The translations under genes and the position numbers were made by a program. From assembly GCA_964035795.1 (NCBI GenBank), contig OZ038320.1, forward strand, positions 25,670,118-25,734,117: a DNA stretch of 64,000 bases, read 5' to 3'. Below, in pieces: positions 34,205-48,100 of this stretch (positions are counted from its first letter, which is position 1; each line of letters opens with the position of its first letter). Below the pieces are notes generated by a model that had not been told where the DNA came from, did no database searches, and saw nothing but the letters and a program-made list of their open reading frames with translations. Source of the DNA: Pterobdella sp. o SKG-2022. Lineage: Eukaryota > Annelida > Clitellata > Hirudinida > Piscicolidae.

Positions 34205-36015
34205 ACTGCCATGAAGCCATTTTGAATTTCTAATTGATGGCTTACTCATAAGATAGATTCGCATATAATAACTAGCCTTTATATGGGTTTCGAGAATAAC
34301 TCGCCAATCTGTTTGAATATTATTCACTAAATATTTCTTGTGTCAAACTTTCAAAATAAAAAATTAGTTTAACATTTTTTTGAAATGTAGCTTAAATAGG
34401 ATCGTGAGTCGTTGGTTAAAAATAAATTGATTTAAATACATACAATACACAAAAACTAAATTCTTTTAAATCATTTGTATTCAAAGTAGTATACTTGCAA
34501 ATAAAATAATCAAAACAATGATGGCAAACGTCACGAAAATAAAAGCGCTAGCAGAAATAGTTCTTTAAAAGCTTGATGGGGTGAAGATGTAAAACCGTCG
34601 AGATAATGAAACGTCGTGAAAAGAACTTAATGAGAATTTTGAACATTTTAAGCATTAAACATGATGAGCGTTGCAATGAAATTAATAATGACGCAAGACA
34701 ATGTTGGAAAATCAAGGATACAATGAAATGAATGACACAGATAGGCGCGTAGATTCAAGAATTTCATAAAACTCCCATCCAAACGAAAGTTTTGTAGCAG
34801 AAATTTTATCAATGAGGAGTGTTGTTCGTGTTTTGAGAAAATATTTATAATGTAAATTTAATTTAAAATCAAATATATGTATGTTGTTCTACACATTTTT
34901 GCTTAACAAGATTCTAATTAAAATTATTCATACTTATTTCTATACGATAATTTAAAAAATCAATAGAATATGCAATGTCAATGGAAAAACTAATTTTAAA
35001 TAACGTTAAATAAAAATCGATAGAATGAAATGTATGAATGGAACACTCAAAGCTTTACATAATTATAGATGGATAACAAAGTGCTCAGGTAATGTTAACA
35101 TTCACCCAACCTTATGTATAAACCGACCACAATGCCACTTGTGAAAGCAGGAAACATCCCAAAATGCTCGTATTGAAGTGAAAAAAGCTTGGAAACACTT
35201 GGTTAAACAAATGGTGAAATTCAATAATGTTTCGCTGTCTCACCTTAAATTAATATCATAAGCCACCGCTAAGCGACAAACTAATTCGTTGATGAAAAAA
35301 CTATGGTTTAAATCATGCAATACTCCACTAAATGAATCTCTCAACAAAGTTGAAACCCAGCATTAAACACCGATATCAGAGACGTGCTAAGGGACACGCA
35401 TACTTCGATACATAATAATTCGTTATGTGGCACTATTAAAACATAGAGCATTTAGTTTTGCTTCAAAATTTAAAAGGATAATCGTTTACAAATACTATGG
35501 AAAACAAAAACATAAGGTTATTCCATATAAGCTTTTAACAATGTTGAAGTTTGAAAATTAAAAATCATATACTACATAGCAATGTTTGATATAAAAGCGT
35601 TGACGCATTGGAAGGAATAAAGAATTCAATGTGAAGAAAAGCTCCTTACACTTACTTCTTGCATGTTCTAAAGGTATTAGTTGCCAAGCATAAAAATTAG
35701 TCGTTTTCATATAAGTTAAAACCATTAAGAAATCATATAAAAAGATCAAAATAGAAATTAAACTAGGATGCGAAGTAAAAATGATGAAGAAGATTATAAC
35801 TAATAATGAATATGGTAGGTAACAACTAGATGAATCAATGTATATAAGGTATGTTAACTCATGCTACTTTGCCAATGATTTACAATTAATTATTCAGACA
35901 TCCTTTAATCAAGCAAACGAACCAATTTTTTTTTTAGTTTAATTGACCTAACTACTTGATTCCTCAACTCGTTACACCATCCTGCTAACCAAATACCCAT
36001 TTGAATAGGGTTACT
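34205..36015. other. Convergent intergenic region
   Basis: Paralogue 2 ends on the plus strand and adducin ends on the minus strand, so both 3' UTRs point inward. AATAAA at 34,355-34,360 is a candidate poly(A) signal for paralogue 2. Between about 34,500 and 35,470 there is mixed sequence that may be old repeat, but no frame or motif is recognisable. Confidence 0.5.
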
Positions 36016-39000
36016 TCACTTATCCTTCTTTTTGTTGAAAGATGAAAAAAACCCTTTCTTTTTCTTCTTTTCCTTTGTGGGAGATGTAACTCTAGCTTCA
36101 TGACTCGGAGACATCTGGGTGATATCCTTTTCATTTCAGGTTACATTCTCAAAGCAATAAGTATTAAAGACTTCATCTTAAATATTTAGATTTTAAAAAG
36201 ATAGATAAGAACGTACTTCTTTGTCAGTGCTTGAGATAGATTTTGTTGGTGAGCCTAGTGCTGTGGAGATTTTTTGTCTAAATAAACTTTCATTATACTA
36301 AAGAAGGTTTCTAAGGGATTTTAGGCTTTATAAACTTAATTAAATACTAACCGATACTAAAAGTAACAAAAAAAATAAGATTCGAATTTGAAACACATAC
36401 TTTTGCTTTTGTCATTCTTGGCGGGAGATGCAGCATTTTTCTGAGAAGACATTGTGCCCGCCTTGGCTGGAGTGCTGGTGTTTTCTGGCTTCCACTGATG
36501 ATTATGATTGACGTATCGTATTAATCACTACTGTTAACGTAGGTTATAACCTTGAGATATATCTTCAAATGTATATTTATTGTATTCCTTAATTCATATG
36601 GGTCCTTCAAATAATAAAAAACTCAAAATCTATTAAACGCATATAAAAACTATAAAAACAATGCTTTTATTATATTAGTTATTTTAACATCGAAACACCG
36701 TTAAATTTTTCTTCTGCAAGCGTAAAAACTCAAATCTTTACACTTTGGCCTCCAGTTATATCAACCAGATTGTTTTCAAATCACTCTTTCACACCAAGCC
36801 CCTCATCTGTGGAACTCTTTCCCTTCTAACTTATGCCCATCACCTTAGCTCAAAAATTTTCGCACTCTCGAAACTTCACATACATCGTAGACTCCCTTAT
36901 TCATAATTTTTTTTACAAATTTTTGAGCACTTCTGAAGCAAATTTTTTTCTGTAAAATGCATGGTATAAAAATCTAATAATATTAAGATCATATCAAGTT
37001 ATAAAGACCGCTATAATAAAACATAAAATGAAATTTCAAGCACATTATAGACATTATATAGGGATGTTTATGATGTCACTAAAAGAATTTAAACGATACC
37101 TAAACAACCTACATTCATAACAAAATGTTAAATAAATAAAACCCACCAGCTAGATACCGCCATAGAAGATAAGACCATAATATAAATAAACTAACTTGTT
37201 GTTTAGATGAGACATCATCGTCAATCCTAATAGAGTCAATGTGGCTAGATGGATCATAGTGGCCATTAGCTGATAATCTCCCATACCTGGAAGCAGGCCT
37301 GCGTTCAGGGTGTAATGAATATCACTGTTAAAATTTATACCTCACCCTGCTTTCAAGCAGATCTATGGAAATTATAACGCTATTGTTCTAGTGACATTTT
37401 AGTCCAATGACTTCCAAGGTCTCGTGAACTAATTACTTATGAAATAGGCAAGGAAGTAGGCATATTTCTTCTTTCTATATAGTATATAGTTTAAGAATGT
37501 TCAATCGCTGTTGATCTATAAAGCGTGTGTTGTATTCTCGGCAATGTTTTAAAATGCATTCTTGTTTGAAGAACTCAATCATCACAACCACAGATAATAA
37601 AGAAAGTTATTACTGTTTATTATTATTATTTTGAAATGCATCAGAGATGAAATTATTTCAAAAATTTTGTTGAGTTTGGTATTTAATTTCATGGATAACG
37701 ATTAAAAATAATAAAAACAATTTTGATAAAAATATGTAAAAACCAATAATTATAAAATATTAACTCTTTCAAAAGCATATATAAAGTTAATATAGTATTA
37801 TTGAAAACTGTACTATTGCCTGATAAACTTTAATATGAAACAGAATCAAATTTCAAGCTAAAGGATGAATATTCAAGCGTCTATATTTTCTTCTTCTTCA
37901 TCCATATTAGATTAAACTGCAGTACAATTATATCTCGAATTTATCTTTGAAATGACAAGATGGTATTTTTAAGCCGAAAAATTTAATTTTTGAAAATTTA
38001 TTTTTAAAATACGATTATTGTAAATGGTAGTTCTTCATACATTATTTTATGTCTATTTAAGCTTTGAAATTTGTAGCTTCATGGATGTTTTAAATTGCAG
38101 AAAATGGAACTTTGCCAATTCTTAAATGTTATAGGATTTATAAAATACTTCTTTAATCTTATACATATAAAATTTTGACCTAATGTCAAACAACATTCAA
38201 ATTTTGAATCAAGTGAACAAAAGGTATATTTACACTAATGATCAACAATACAAAAAAACATAATCACATACACCACCTTTATCATTTTTACAGCCTCACA
38301 TTTATGGTGTAAGCGGTAGTCAAAACAAGTAAAAAAAGTAAAGAAAACAAAAAGGCACTAAAGAAAACAGAAGCAAACAAAATACCTGTTCGGATCATCA
38401 AAGTCGTAGTCGAATGAGGAGGCCACAGGTGGATCAGCTACCCTCGATGGAGCCCTCTGCACCTCACTGTGGTTCTCCTTGTATGGGTAGCCTGTTCTGT
38501 AGCCCTGCCGGTGTGTGGGAAAGTAAAAAAAAGAGTATTTGCCTTCATTAAATAGATAGGGGAATTCTGAACCTTAGTACTTTCTATCAGATGAAACAAG
38601 CATCAAGAGGATTTTTAAATGGATCTATACAAAAAATTTTGTCTATTTTTTGTTCATTTTAGAAATTAATAGCTCAGAAACTGGTTGTCAATTAATTCAC
38701 AATAATTATCAATTTCTAATCAGTTATAAGAATATTATTTAGTGTGTTCTTGTTTTTATTTAAAATACCTATAAAATATTTTTTTGGCAGTTCACTTAGT
38801 ATTAAGAAGATGGTGCTAATTTATTTTGGCTATGATGCAAAAGTATGTATTACTCATCTGTAACATGATATGAACTATAATCTATTTTCAATATTCAAAT
38901 TAAATTATCATCTTTTCGTGCTAGCATTGGTTGGACGCAATATTCAAATTAACTGCATCAAAATATGATTTAAAAAGCCCATTCAACTTACAGCATTATC

Positions 39001-41439
39001 TAAATGCTTCATGTAGTATTCAAAGAGATGGTGTTTAGAATCTTTATGCTGATTGGCTAGCATCTGTTGCAAGCCACGCTTCTCTTCCTCTCCCAAAACT
39101 TTCAGACCTTCCTTGCTGCTTGCCAGTTGTATCTAGTAATGAAAAATGTTATATTTAGAAGTATTTGCCATTGGAGCTTTGACTTACATGGAAGAGCAAA
39201 TCAATAAAAGGCTTCAAAAACTATGAAATCAACTTTTAATGTCTTGGGTTCAATATATGATGATGTAATTTTTACTTGGAAAAAGCTTTCATATAAAGTA
39301 GATTTTCAAAAATTAAATTTGTATAATAATAGATTGACATGCATATATATGACAGAGCAACAAAGAAAACATTATCAGATACACATGCATACAATTGTAA
39401 GACTAACTTGCTCTTTGCAGGCATCTACCAAATGCTTAGCCAACCAAAAGGTTTCCTCAACTGAACTACCCATCACCATGGCCCCCATATTATTCAGAAA
39501 CAACACCTAGACAATAAGAAATTTAAACCATGTAAAATTTCATTCAACAAAGATGTCTGAAATCATAAAAATATTTTTAAAAAATTAGTATAGAAATGAA
39601 TTTTATAAAAAGACATAATTTTAAATGCGAAGCTTTGTTTTATGAATGATAAATCAAGTGGCTTAATCAATACGTACAGTTATTGAAAAAAAATTTTCTA
39701 TAAAGTTTATTTGGAAACAATGACAAAAAGTAAAATGGTTCAGTTGCAAATAAACTCAATAGACTCTTAGCATACACAACATATCAATAAGAAATTGTCT
39801 TACATCAAACAATATTCCATCAATACATACTTTGTTGGTGGGAGTTAGAGCCCTCCTCAGCTTATCCTTGTACTCGTGTATAAGTGGAAATCCATTGTAC
39901 TCAAAATAACCCACCTCACCTACTACACACGATGACTCAGACAGAGCTAACAATCCTTGTTTTAGGCATGACACCTAGAAATACATTGACAGTTTTTATG
40001 TTTTGAAAAAGAAAATGTACAAACAAGTAAAAATAGTCAATAGAAAAATAAATACAGAAGTTATATAGAGCCTAAAATACATTGCTAGCATTGGTATGCT
40101 TATTGTATTGTGAAGTTTCAAGGTATACAACTGACAGCCACAACAGGTGCATTGAGAAGGTGTATAATGCAGCGAGCATCAGGTCTGGTGGTGTAGATGG
40201 CTGCATGAAGATGGAACTCCGAACGATCTACTGCCACTGTAGATGGAGCTGATGGCTTTGATACACCTTGTAACAAATATTATTAATGGTTAATATAATC
40301 ATTTCTGTGTTGACAAAGGCCAAAAAAAAAATATTTGAATTTATTTAGTGTATTTTATATTAAAATCTAATAGAAGTAAGCCTCAAAAAACACTGTTGTA
40401 AATTTAAAGTTCATAAAAGGGAACAAACTAGTAGTGTAAGAGCTGTTGAGGGGGTTAGCAGGGGTGTCTATGATGTCTCCCTTGGCATTCACTTTTACTA
40501 GGTTCGAGGTTGTCACCTTGAAAACCAGATGTTAAGCTGTGCTTGTCATAAAAACATTTGCATATATCTCATAAAAGATTGCAAGAAGATTAAAAGCCTA
40601 TTCATAAAATAGCTGCACTTTAGGCTGAAATATTATGAATACTTAACATTTGGTGATCAGATTATGTTTTATATTTAAATTTATGTTTTATTCGCTGAAA
40701 AAACTTACTTCATTTGGTAAAATTCCATAACTAGATAAAAGAAATTTTTCATGTTCTTGACTAATTCTCCCCTAAAATTTTTAAATATAAAATGAACCAA
40801 TGGAAAAGCTTGATTGAACAAAGAGCAACTTACAGATATTCCTCCTCTCATGCACTGAAACCATCCAAAAATATCTCCAAGGCGATAAAAAGAAGCTAAT
40901 TTACATCTGAATAATCTTTCTTGTGCATCTACAACCACAGTTGTAGATTTGTTGTCTGATATTGGAATACAAGGTCCAAGTCCTAGAATTTTAAGTTTCA
41001 CTAGATTAGTTACAAAATATCAATACAGAAAGAATTCATTTAAAAACTATGAGCCAACCAGTTCCAATTGCTGCATTTCTAACTCTGCTTGCAAGCAAAT
41101 CAGAGAGCTTTTGAGGTGTCACTGAATTTGGTGTGAGTGGCCCACCATTCTGAAATAGCTTGTCAACCACAAGATCTTCCAATTCATCCCTAAATAAACT
41201 ACTTTCCAGAACCATCTTAACTCGTTTCTTTTCTTCCATTTGTCTCACATCTTCTTTCACCTCCACAGGCCTTATCATTTGCCTCAAATATTCAGGATCG
41301 TCAGCATCTATTCAGATTATTTAAAGATCACCTTTAGAGCGCCTTACAAAAAGCTAAGATGCAGTTAAAATATTATATACAAACCAAGAGTGTTAATGAA
41401 CTTTTCTGATGTCCCATTCATTTGTACGTCCAACGCCAT
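36016..41439 (-). CDS. ADD1: Adducin, compact form
   Basis: Adducin caps and bundles actin at the spectrin membrane skeleton. Exons: 41,385-41,439; 41,059-41,307; 40,834-41,000; 40,709-40,771; 40,429-40,516; 40,136-40,266; 39,831-39,974; 39,408-39,506; 38,992-39,132; 38,386-38,504; 37,196-37,298; 36,401-36,494; 36,217-36,260; 36,016-36,126. All phases fit, giving 535 residues. Head: DADDPEYLRQMIRPVE, RCKLASFYRLGDIFGWF, a TSNLVKVNAKGDIID block, FHLHAAIYTTRPDARCIIH, VGEVGYFEYNG and LDNAGYRTGYPY, all in aldolase class II-like adducin order. Tail: low-complexity Ser/Pro sequence ending KEKKKKKGFFSSFNKKKDK, the MARCKS-related basic domain. Odd: vertebrate adducins are roughly 630-740 residues. The VEIPATVTAF and TKWM-type neck motifs were not found, so the neck is reduced or an exon is missed between 37.3 and 38.4 kb. 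An L2/CR1-like fragment sits in intron 11. Confidence 0.92.
36745..36990 (+). repeat. L2/CR1-like LINE 3'-end fragment
   Basis: CACCAAGCCCCTCATCTGTG followed by GAACTCTTTCCC and CAAAAATTTTCGCACT aligns to the C-terminal coding end of the LINE at 46.2-46.3 kb (PHLWNSLPLN and LKIFRKR). The tail with GAGCACTTCTGAAGCAAA matches 3,647-3,722. It lies in adducin intron 11, antisense to the gene. Confidence 0.7.
38914..38940 (+). repeat. Decayed SINE core-like motif
   Basis: TTTTCGTGCTAGCATTGG followed by TTGGACGCAA resembles the motif at 17,591-17,627. It lies in adducin intron 9. Confidence 0.45.
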
Positions 41440-42102
41440 GCTTTAAAATCAAATGAAACCGGGTAGAGCCAAACTTAACTTGAGATAAGATTTGAACTGC
41501 TTTTAAAATCGACCGAAAAATGATATAAAGCAATATTCTTCTGAAATAACAGAAAATAAATTTGTTTGAACGGTTCAGTGCCCACGAGCGAATCCGAAAA
41601 AATTTTGCTAAAATCAAAAATTAGCATACGCCATATTAAGAGACACAGTCAGTGCCTATTAAGCGCTAAACAATCAATAACTGTCAGACACTCAGTTTAA
41701 AAAATATTTTAAGTTATTTCATAATTTTTTATTATTTCATTTTTTTTTGACTGTATATTTTTTATTTTTTAATTGAGAAAAATTTTACTTATTGTAAATG
41801 AATGAACACCAGAAAAGCGAACTCTTTAACAAAGATTGTTGAAAATTTATTTTTCAACTAAATACAAATTTTAAATCAACTCAATGTTCAATTGCTTTTA
41901 AAAATTTAAAAAAACCAAAGCTGAAAAAATTATCAAATAAATCTACCTCAGAAAAATATTAATAGTTAATAAGCGGTTTTGAATGATGTAAAAATTTATT
42001 ACACGAAAATAGATATTTAAGTCATAAAAGACTTCTGAAGTAAAACCATTTAAAAATCTAAAAGCATTTGAAAAAAGACTCAATTACATCTAAAAACGAA
42101 AA
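41440..42102. other. Adducin upstream region
   Basis: These 663 bases separate the adducin start codon from the stop codon of the coiled-coil gene on the same strand. They must contain the 3' UTR of one gene and the 5' UTR and promoter of the other. No motif stands out. Confidence 0.45.
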
Positions 42103-45100
42103 CTATTTTTTTGTGTTTTTGTTTTGCCTACTTTTTTTATGTTTCTCTGGAATAATGTTGGAACTTTCATCTTTTAGGCATTTATCTTCACCATTTTTCT
42201 CTTCTGTATTATCCTTATTTTCATCATGACCATTAGAAACGTCATCTACGTATATGAAGTTAGGAAGATTGCTAAAAATGGCAGACAGTGGAGGTTCAGC
42301 TGGTGGTGATTTTCCATCATTTAAACAATTTATGTATGTTCTTGCAGCTTCCAATTGTCTGTACCTGTGAAATTTAGTCAATACTTTTAGCATTGCAATT
42401 TTTATTTTTTAATTTGAAATATTTAATTTTATTTTAAAGAGATAAATTTTAGATAATAAAACATCGCCACATTCTCTAAACCTTGCTCAACCTCTTCTCA
42501 TTTTTTCAGTTACCACTGCTTTGCAATCCCACTAGAAGCTATTTTACCGAAAAAAAATGCACTGTTCCAACTCAATCGCATGAAGATTCTAAAATTTTCG
42601 TGATTAGACCCGAGTTACTTTCAGAATGCAGACATGAAATCTATGGCTAGCTTTGCAGACACTTATGGAATCTTTAAATATTTAGCGTGGGTTGAAGAAT
42701 TGCATATTATTGAGTTATCCATCACTCCTACACTGCAAACTCCCTAATAAATAAAATAAATAATATCCATATTAGATTATACTGCTGTAGACGTCCCAGT
42801 AGCTGAATATATTTTACTTTTTTGTACTTCCTGCATTTAAAAAGACTTAAGTTTTTGAAATACCAATCTCCAAACCTCTCATCAAAAACTGTGTCCCATC
42901 TGGAACATTTTTTCCTTAAAGTTGACAGTATCATTTGAAAAACCATTTGATCGCCCCTATCTGAAGTTTCGGTTGCGAAAAAGATTGGTTCCACTAGGCG
43001 CTACTCCCCGCGGAATCGAAATCCGGTAGCTTAAGCTAATTAGTCTAATGCTCAAACACTGAGCTACACCATTTGAAATAACTGACATCAAATACGAAAT
43101 TTTCTTCAACACATTGTGTTATAACATCAACCCCTACAGGAAATAATAATGACGATAAAACAGACTCTGGTGCCTACTGACTGTCACTAAATACTATAAA
43201 TAATAATTTTGAGACATTATATGTATATTTTTTTTCAATAATTTTTTGTCAATAATGATGACTTTTTTTAGACAATTTCTTTTAAAGAAGCTATAATTTC
43301 ATAAGTAAAACCTCATCCTAAAATTTCAGTATTTAAAGTTTATATACTAAAGTTTATGAATGAGGTTTTAATTATTGAGAATTAGTCTCTTTAAAATAAA
43401 TTTTATCTGAATAAATCCTCATTTTTGAAGAGAAACTATTATTAATTTTTATTGTATAATAAGGCATAATATAAATTACTATTAATCATGAAGTGAATAA
43501 GATTTCATTAGAAATTTAAACGAATTAATTAACCCTACCTGTATTCTAATTCAGCATCATATTCTTTGACAAGTTCATTTGACTTTTGTTTAGATTGAGT
43601 TAGTTGTTCAAACAAATCAGTTACGGCTTTCTTGTTCTCTTCAAACATTTCCTGTTGGATGAATAAATTTTCAATATAAGATTCACAAAAACACTTGTGA
43701 ATATGAGATAAAACTTCTCTAACTAAATTTCTTTGATTTCCTCCAACTCCGTTAAACTGACACTTGTAAAATCTGAAATACACTCTTCCTTTGAAGCATT
43801 AACTGCCCAAGCCTCTTTCCTAACACGTTCCTTAACCATTTCTGTTATTTACCGCCCTCCTAACTCAAGTAATTTTATTCGTGAACTCACAGCTTATCTT
43901 TATTTTCTTTCTTCGACATTCAATCATTTCATAATGGCTGGAGATTTTAATACCCCTAATTGTCATCATCTTGATAATCCCCTTAATATTCTTTTGCGAG
44001 AGCACGGTTTGACGCAGCATATTAACTTTCCAACTCACAGGCTTGGCAATACTCTCGATCTTGTTATCACACCGGCTTCTCTCTCTCATCTTATTTCTGA
44101 CCCTGTCAGCGAAATTTTTGAATCTGATCATTTCCTTATTTCGTGCCGTCTTAACCTCGTACGGCCCCACCTTTCACCTCATCGTGTCACTTCTCGGTCT
44201 TTCAGGAATCTCAACTTGGCCGGCTTTGGAAAGGATGTCAATTTTATAAGCGATTTACTTATTAATTCTCCAATCTCTAAGGTTGATGACTTTGTTAGTT
44301 CCATGGACAAATTGTTTCTTTCGCTGATGAATACTCATGCTCCTTTACGCAGTCATACTTTTCGCCCCAGCTTGCATTCACACTTTCATCTGTCTGAAAA
44401 TGCTCTCTCTGCCAAACGCCGAAGAAGGAAAATCGAGAGACAGATATCCAGTCTCCGAAAGCTTTGTGTGCAAGTCCCCGATGATCTTTTACAGGAATTC
44501 CGTATTTCACGTAAACTCGCCCGCGCCGCCATTAACAAGTCACGTGCTGATTATCTTAATCTATCGCTATCTTCAGCGACACCTAACTCCAAAGCCTTTT
44601 GGAAAACGGCGAACTCCATACTTCACAGGTCTCCTCCACTTCCTCCACGGACTTCTGCGGAATATGATCTTTTTGTTGAAAACTTTAGCGCTTTTTTCAA
44701 GACTAAGATTGAGTTGATTCATAGCTCGTTACCGATCACTAATCTTCCCTGTCAGCCCTCCTTAACTGACAGTGATCAATCAAATCTCTCATTTTTCTCA
44801 CCTCCTAGTGTTGACGAAATCATCAAATTGATCAATTCTCTCCCAAATAAATCCTCACCTTTAGATATAATCCCTGTTTTCCTGCTGAAGCAGTTTTCCG
44901 GCATCTTCGCCTTCATTATATGCAAACTTTCGGCTCTTTCCTTTTCACAGGGTATTTTTCCAACTTCATTCAAAACGGCGCAGATAACCCCTTTACTGAA
45001 AAAATATAATCTAGACCCCATGCAACCATCCAATTATCGTCCAATTTCAAACCTCAGCACCATCTCAAAAATCTTAGAAAGGGTTGTTCTCAAGAGATTA

Positions 45101-48100
45101 TCCTCTCATGTTTCTGTACTGCGTAACTTCAACCTTTTCCAGTCGGCGTATCGCTCACATCACTCAACGGAAACTGCGCTTTTGTACATCACTGACAGCC
45201 TCCGCAATATCTGTGCTACCGGGTCTGCGGCCGTCTTAGTGTCTTTAGATATTTCAGCAGCTTTTGACACCATTAATCATCCAAATATGCTGCATATCCT
45301 TGAAGTCTACTTTCACATTTCTGGCATTGCTTTATCCTGGTTTCAGTCCTATCTTTCCGAACGCAAGCAATTTGTTAAGATAAGCTGCTCTTCTTCTACC
45401 CCTGTCTCCCTTCGTTTTGGTGTTCCTCAAGGTTCTGTTCTTGGGCCCATACTCTTTTCTCTTTATACTTCTCCTATTAGCGAGATCATACAGAAGCACG
45501 ACGTTCTATATCATCAGTTTGCTGATGATATTACCCTCTTTACAGGCGCCTCCTACCTTGATCCTCATCCCAGCCTCACTAAGATATCTGAATGCATCAC
45601 TGAGCTCAATCTTTGGTTTTCTAACAATCACCTCATGTTGAATCCTAACAAAAGCGAAGTGATGTTTGTCGGCAGTCCCATACTCCTTTCCAAATCCAAT
45701 CTTCCCACTGAAGTAATCTTTGACGGCACTACTCTTTCCGTAACGTCCAAACTGAAGATACTAGGTGTAACTCTTGATTCTAGACTCAACTTTACACACT
45801 TTGTCTCTCAGATCATACAATCATCCAACTTTCATCTCCATGCGATCAGACAGGCACGCAAGTTCCTACCCTCTGACACTGCCGTTGCTCTGATCATCTC
45901 TTTAGTTCTTTCAAGGATTGATTACTGTAACTCTCTTCTTTGTCGACTCCCGAACTGTCTTATTTCTAAGTTGCAATCTCTCCAAAATCGCGCTGCTAAA
46001 ACCGCTCTTCAAGCCGACTACTATTCTTCATCTCACACCTGTCTTGATCGCCTCCATTGGCTGCCGGTCGTACTAAGAGCCCAGTTCAAGTTGCTATGGC
46101 TCACGGCTAACATCTTATATTTTAATCAGCCGGCTTATTTATATGACCGTCTTTCCATTAGACAGACTCCTGAGTCTCTCAGGTCTTCCAACTCTGGTTT
46201 ATGCCTACATCAGCCTGTCTCTTCTAAACCTTTCTTACATCGCTCCTTCTCGCATATTGCCCCTCACTTATGGAACTCTCTTCCACTTAATGTCCGTCTT
46301 TCACCTTCTCTTAAAATTTTTCGCAAGCGTTTAAAAACGCATCTTTATAGCCAAATTTCTTTCTCATAGCCCTTCTGATTAGAACAGCGCCTCTGCAGCA
46401 AACCTAGTTTGCAAACTGCGCGCCCTACAAATAAAATAATAATAATAATAAAATAATAATAACCTTGAGTTTGTTCATTGCTTTTTCATTCTCTTCATTA
46501 GCTTTGGCAACTTCCCCATCACATTGAGATTTGATTTCATTCATCTTTAAATAACATTTTGAACCAATTAAAAAATGATGAAATGACAGTAAACACTAAT
46601 TATTGAATGTTTTATGTGTAATTTTTAACGCTTGTCATAAATACAATGACAAAATTAAATGCACTCAATCAAAAAACAAATTTAATAGATGCGACTTACT
46701 TGGGTTTTAAGAGATTCTTCATTGGCCACTAAACGATCGACAACTTTTTGCAGATCGGTCATTTCAGATCTTTGAACTCTCAACATATCTCCATTTTCAG
46801 TGCGAGTTTTTTCAAGCTCTTCATTCAAGTCATTTTCTTTTATGGTCATTTCACTCACCTGTTTCATTAATGAATTCAATGCATAAAAAATTTTTTCTTT
46901 AAAAAAATTGTTTTATATAAATATAAAAATAATTTAGAATTTTTGGTGAACTCAATTGGATAAGTAGTTCAATAACTAGCCTGTTTTTCGAGTCGTTTGA
47001 CAGTTTCTTGGAATTCATTGCTACTTTTGTTATGCTTCTCGTTGAGTTCAGAAAAACGGGTATTCCACCTACCACACTCGGCTTCCTTATCATCTGCTTT
47101 TTTCGCTGCTTTTTCTAATAACACACACAACTTTTTAATTTTCTCCTCTGTCTCTTCCAAACGCTTTTCAACTCCTGACGCGCATTTCTTGTCGCCTTTG
47201 GATTTTTCTTTACTTTTATCAACAACCTCTGCATTTTGTTGCATGATCTCTGCCACTTGTTCTCCCATGCTCGCCTCCAAAGGCCCAGGCATCATGCGCA
47301 ACCTTAGCTCTTCTTGAACCACTTTCATTTGGGAATCATACCGCTCCAATACCAGTGTGAACCTATCAACAATATTCATATGTAGTCAATCATTCAAACT
47401 CAACGTTAAAAACATCAAAATATTAGTTTTGAACAATGTTATCAGCAATTTTTTTAAGATATGTAAGATATTTATTTCAAACTTGAATTTTGTACAATGT
47501 ATAAAAATGAATTATGATACTCATCAAAAGTTTTAGCTGAATTATTGAATGAACGTGTTTTTTAAAAAAATTCCTCATAAATTAAAATTATGATTTTCAA
47601 TTTCGAGACAAAACGAAAAAACCACCTTTCTCTTTGGCTGATGAGTTCCTTACGAAGGATGGTGCGTTCCTCCATTAAACCAATAAGTTCTTCCGACCTG
47701 GCTTCAAGCTGCTTCAATACCTTTTTGTGTTCCTCAGGATCAACTTTGACACTTGCTTGATCAGTTGTATGGCATTCTTCAGCAGAATCTTTCAAGTTTT
47801 GAGGTGTACATGTTGTGGCACTTTTTTCATAATTGATTTTCAATTTAATTTGGGATAATTCTTGGTTTAAAGAATTTATTTTAAGAGCAAAATTTTCTTT
47901 CTCTTTTTCATGATTCAATCTCATTTTATTAATAAGTTCATCTCCTTTTAAGTTGATCACATCATTCAATTCATTCTGAAGTTTATCTTTATCCTGTGGA
48001 TGTGTGAAGTTTATAAACTAATTAATAAATATTTATAATTATAGATTGAAGATAAATAATTAATACCAAAAAAAATATAGTTATTAGTTTATTATTTTTT

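Noticed and set aside
37196..37320. Hydrophobic frame resembling a membrane protein in adducin exon 11
   Set aside because: The alternative frame (RYGRLSANGHYDPSSHI) joins both neighbouring exons in phase and has adducin-tail-like composition.
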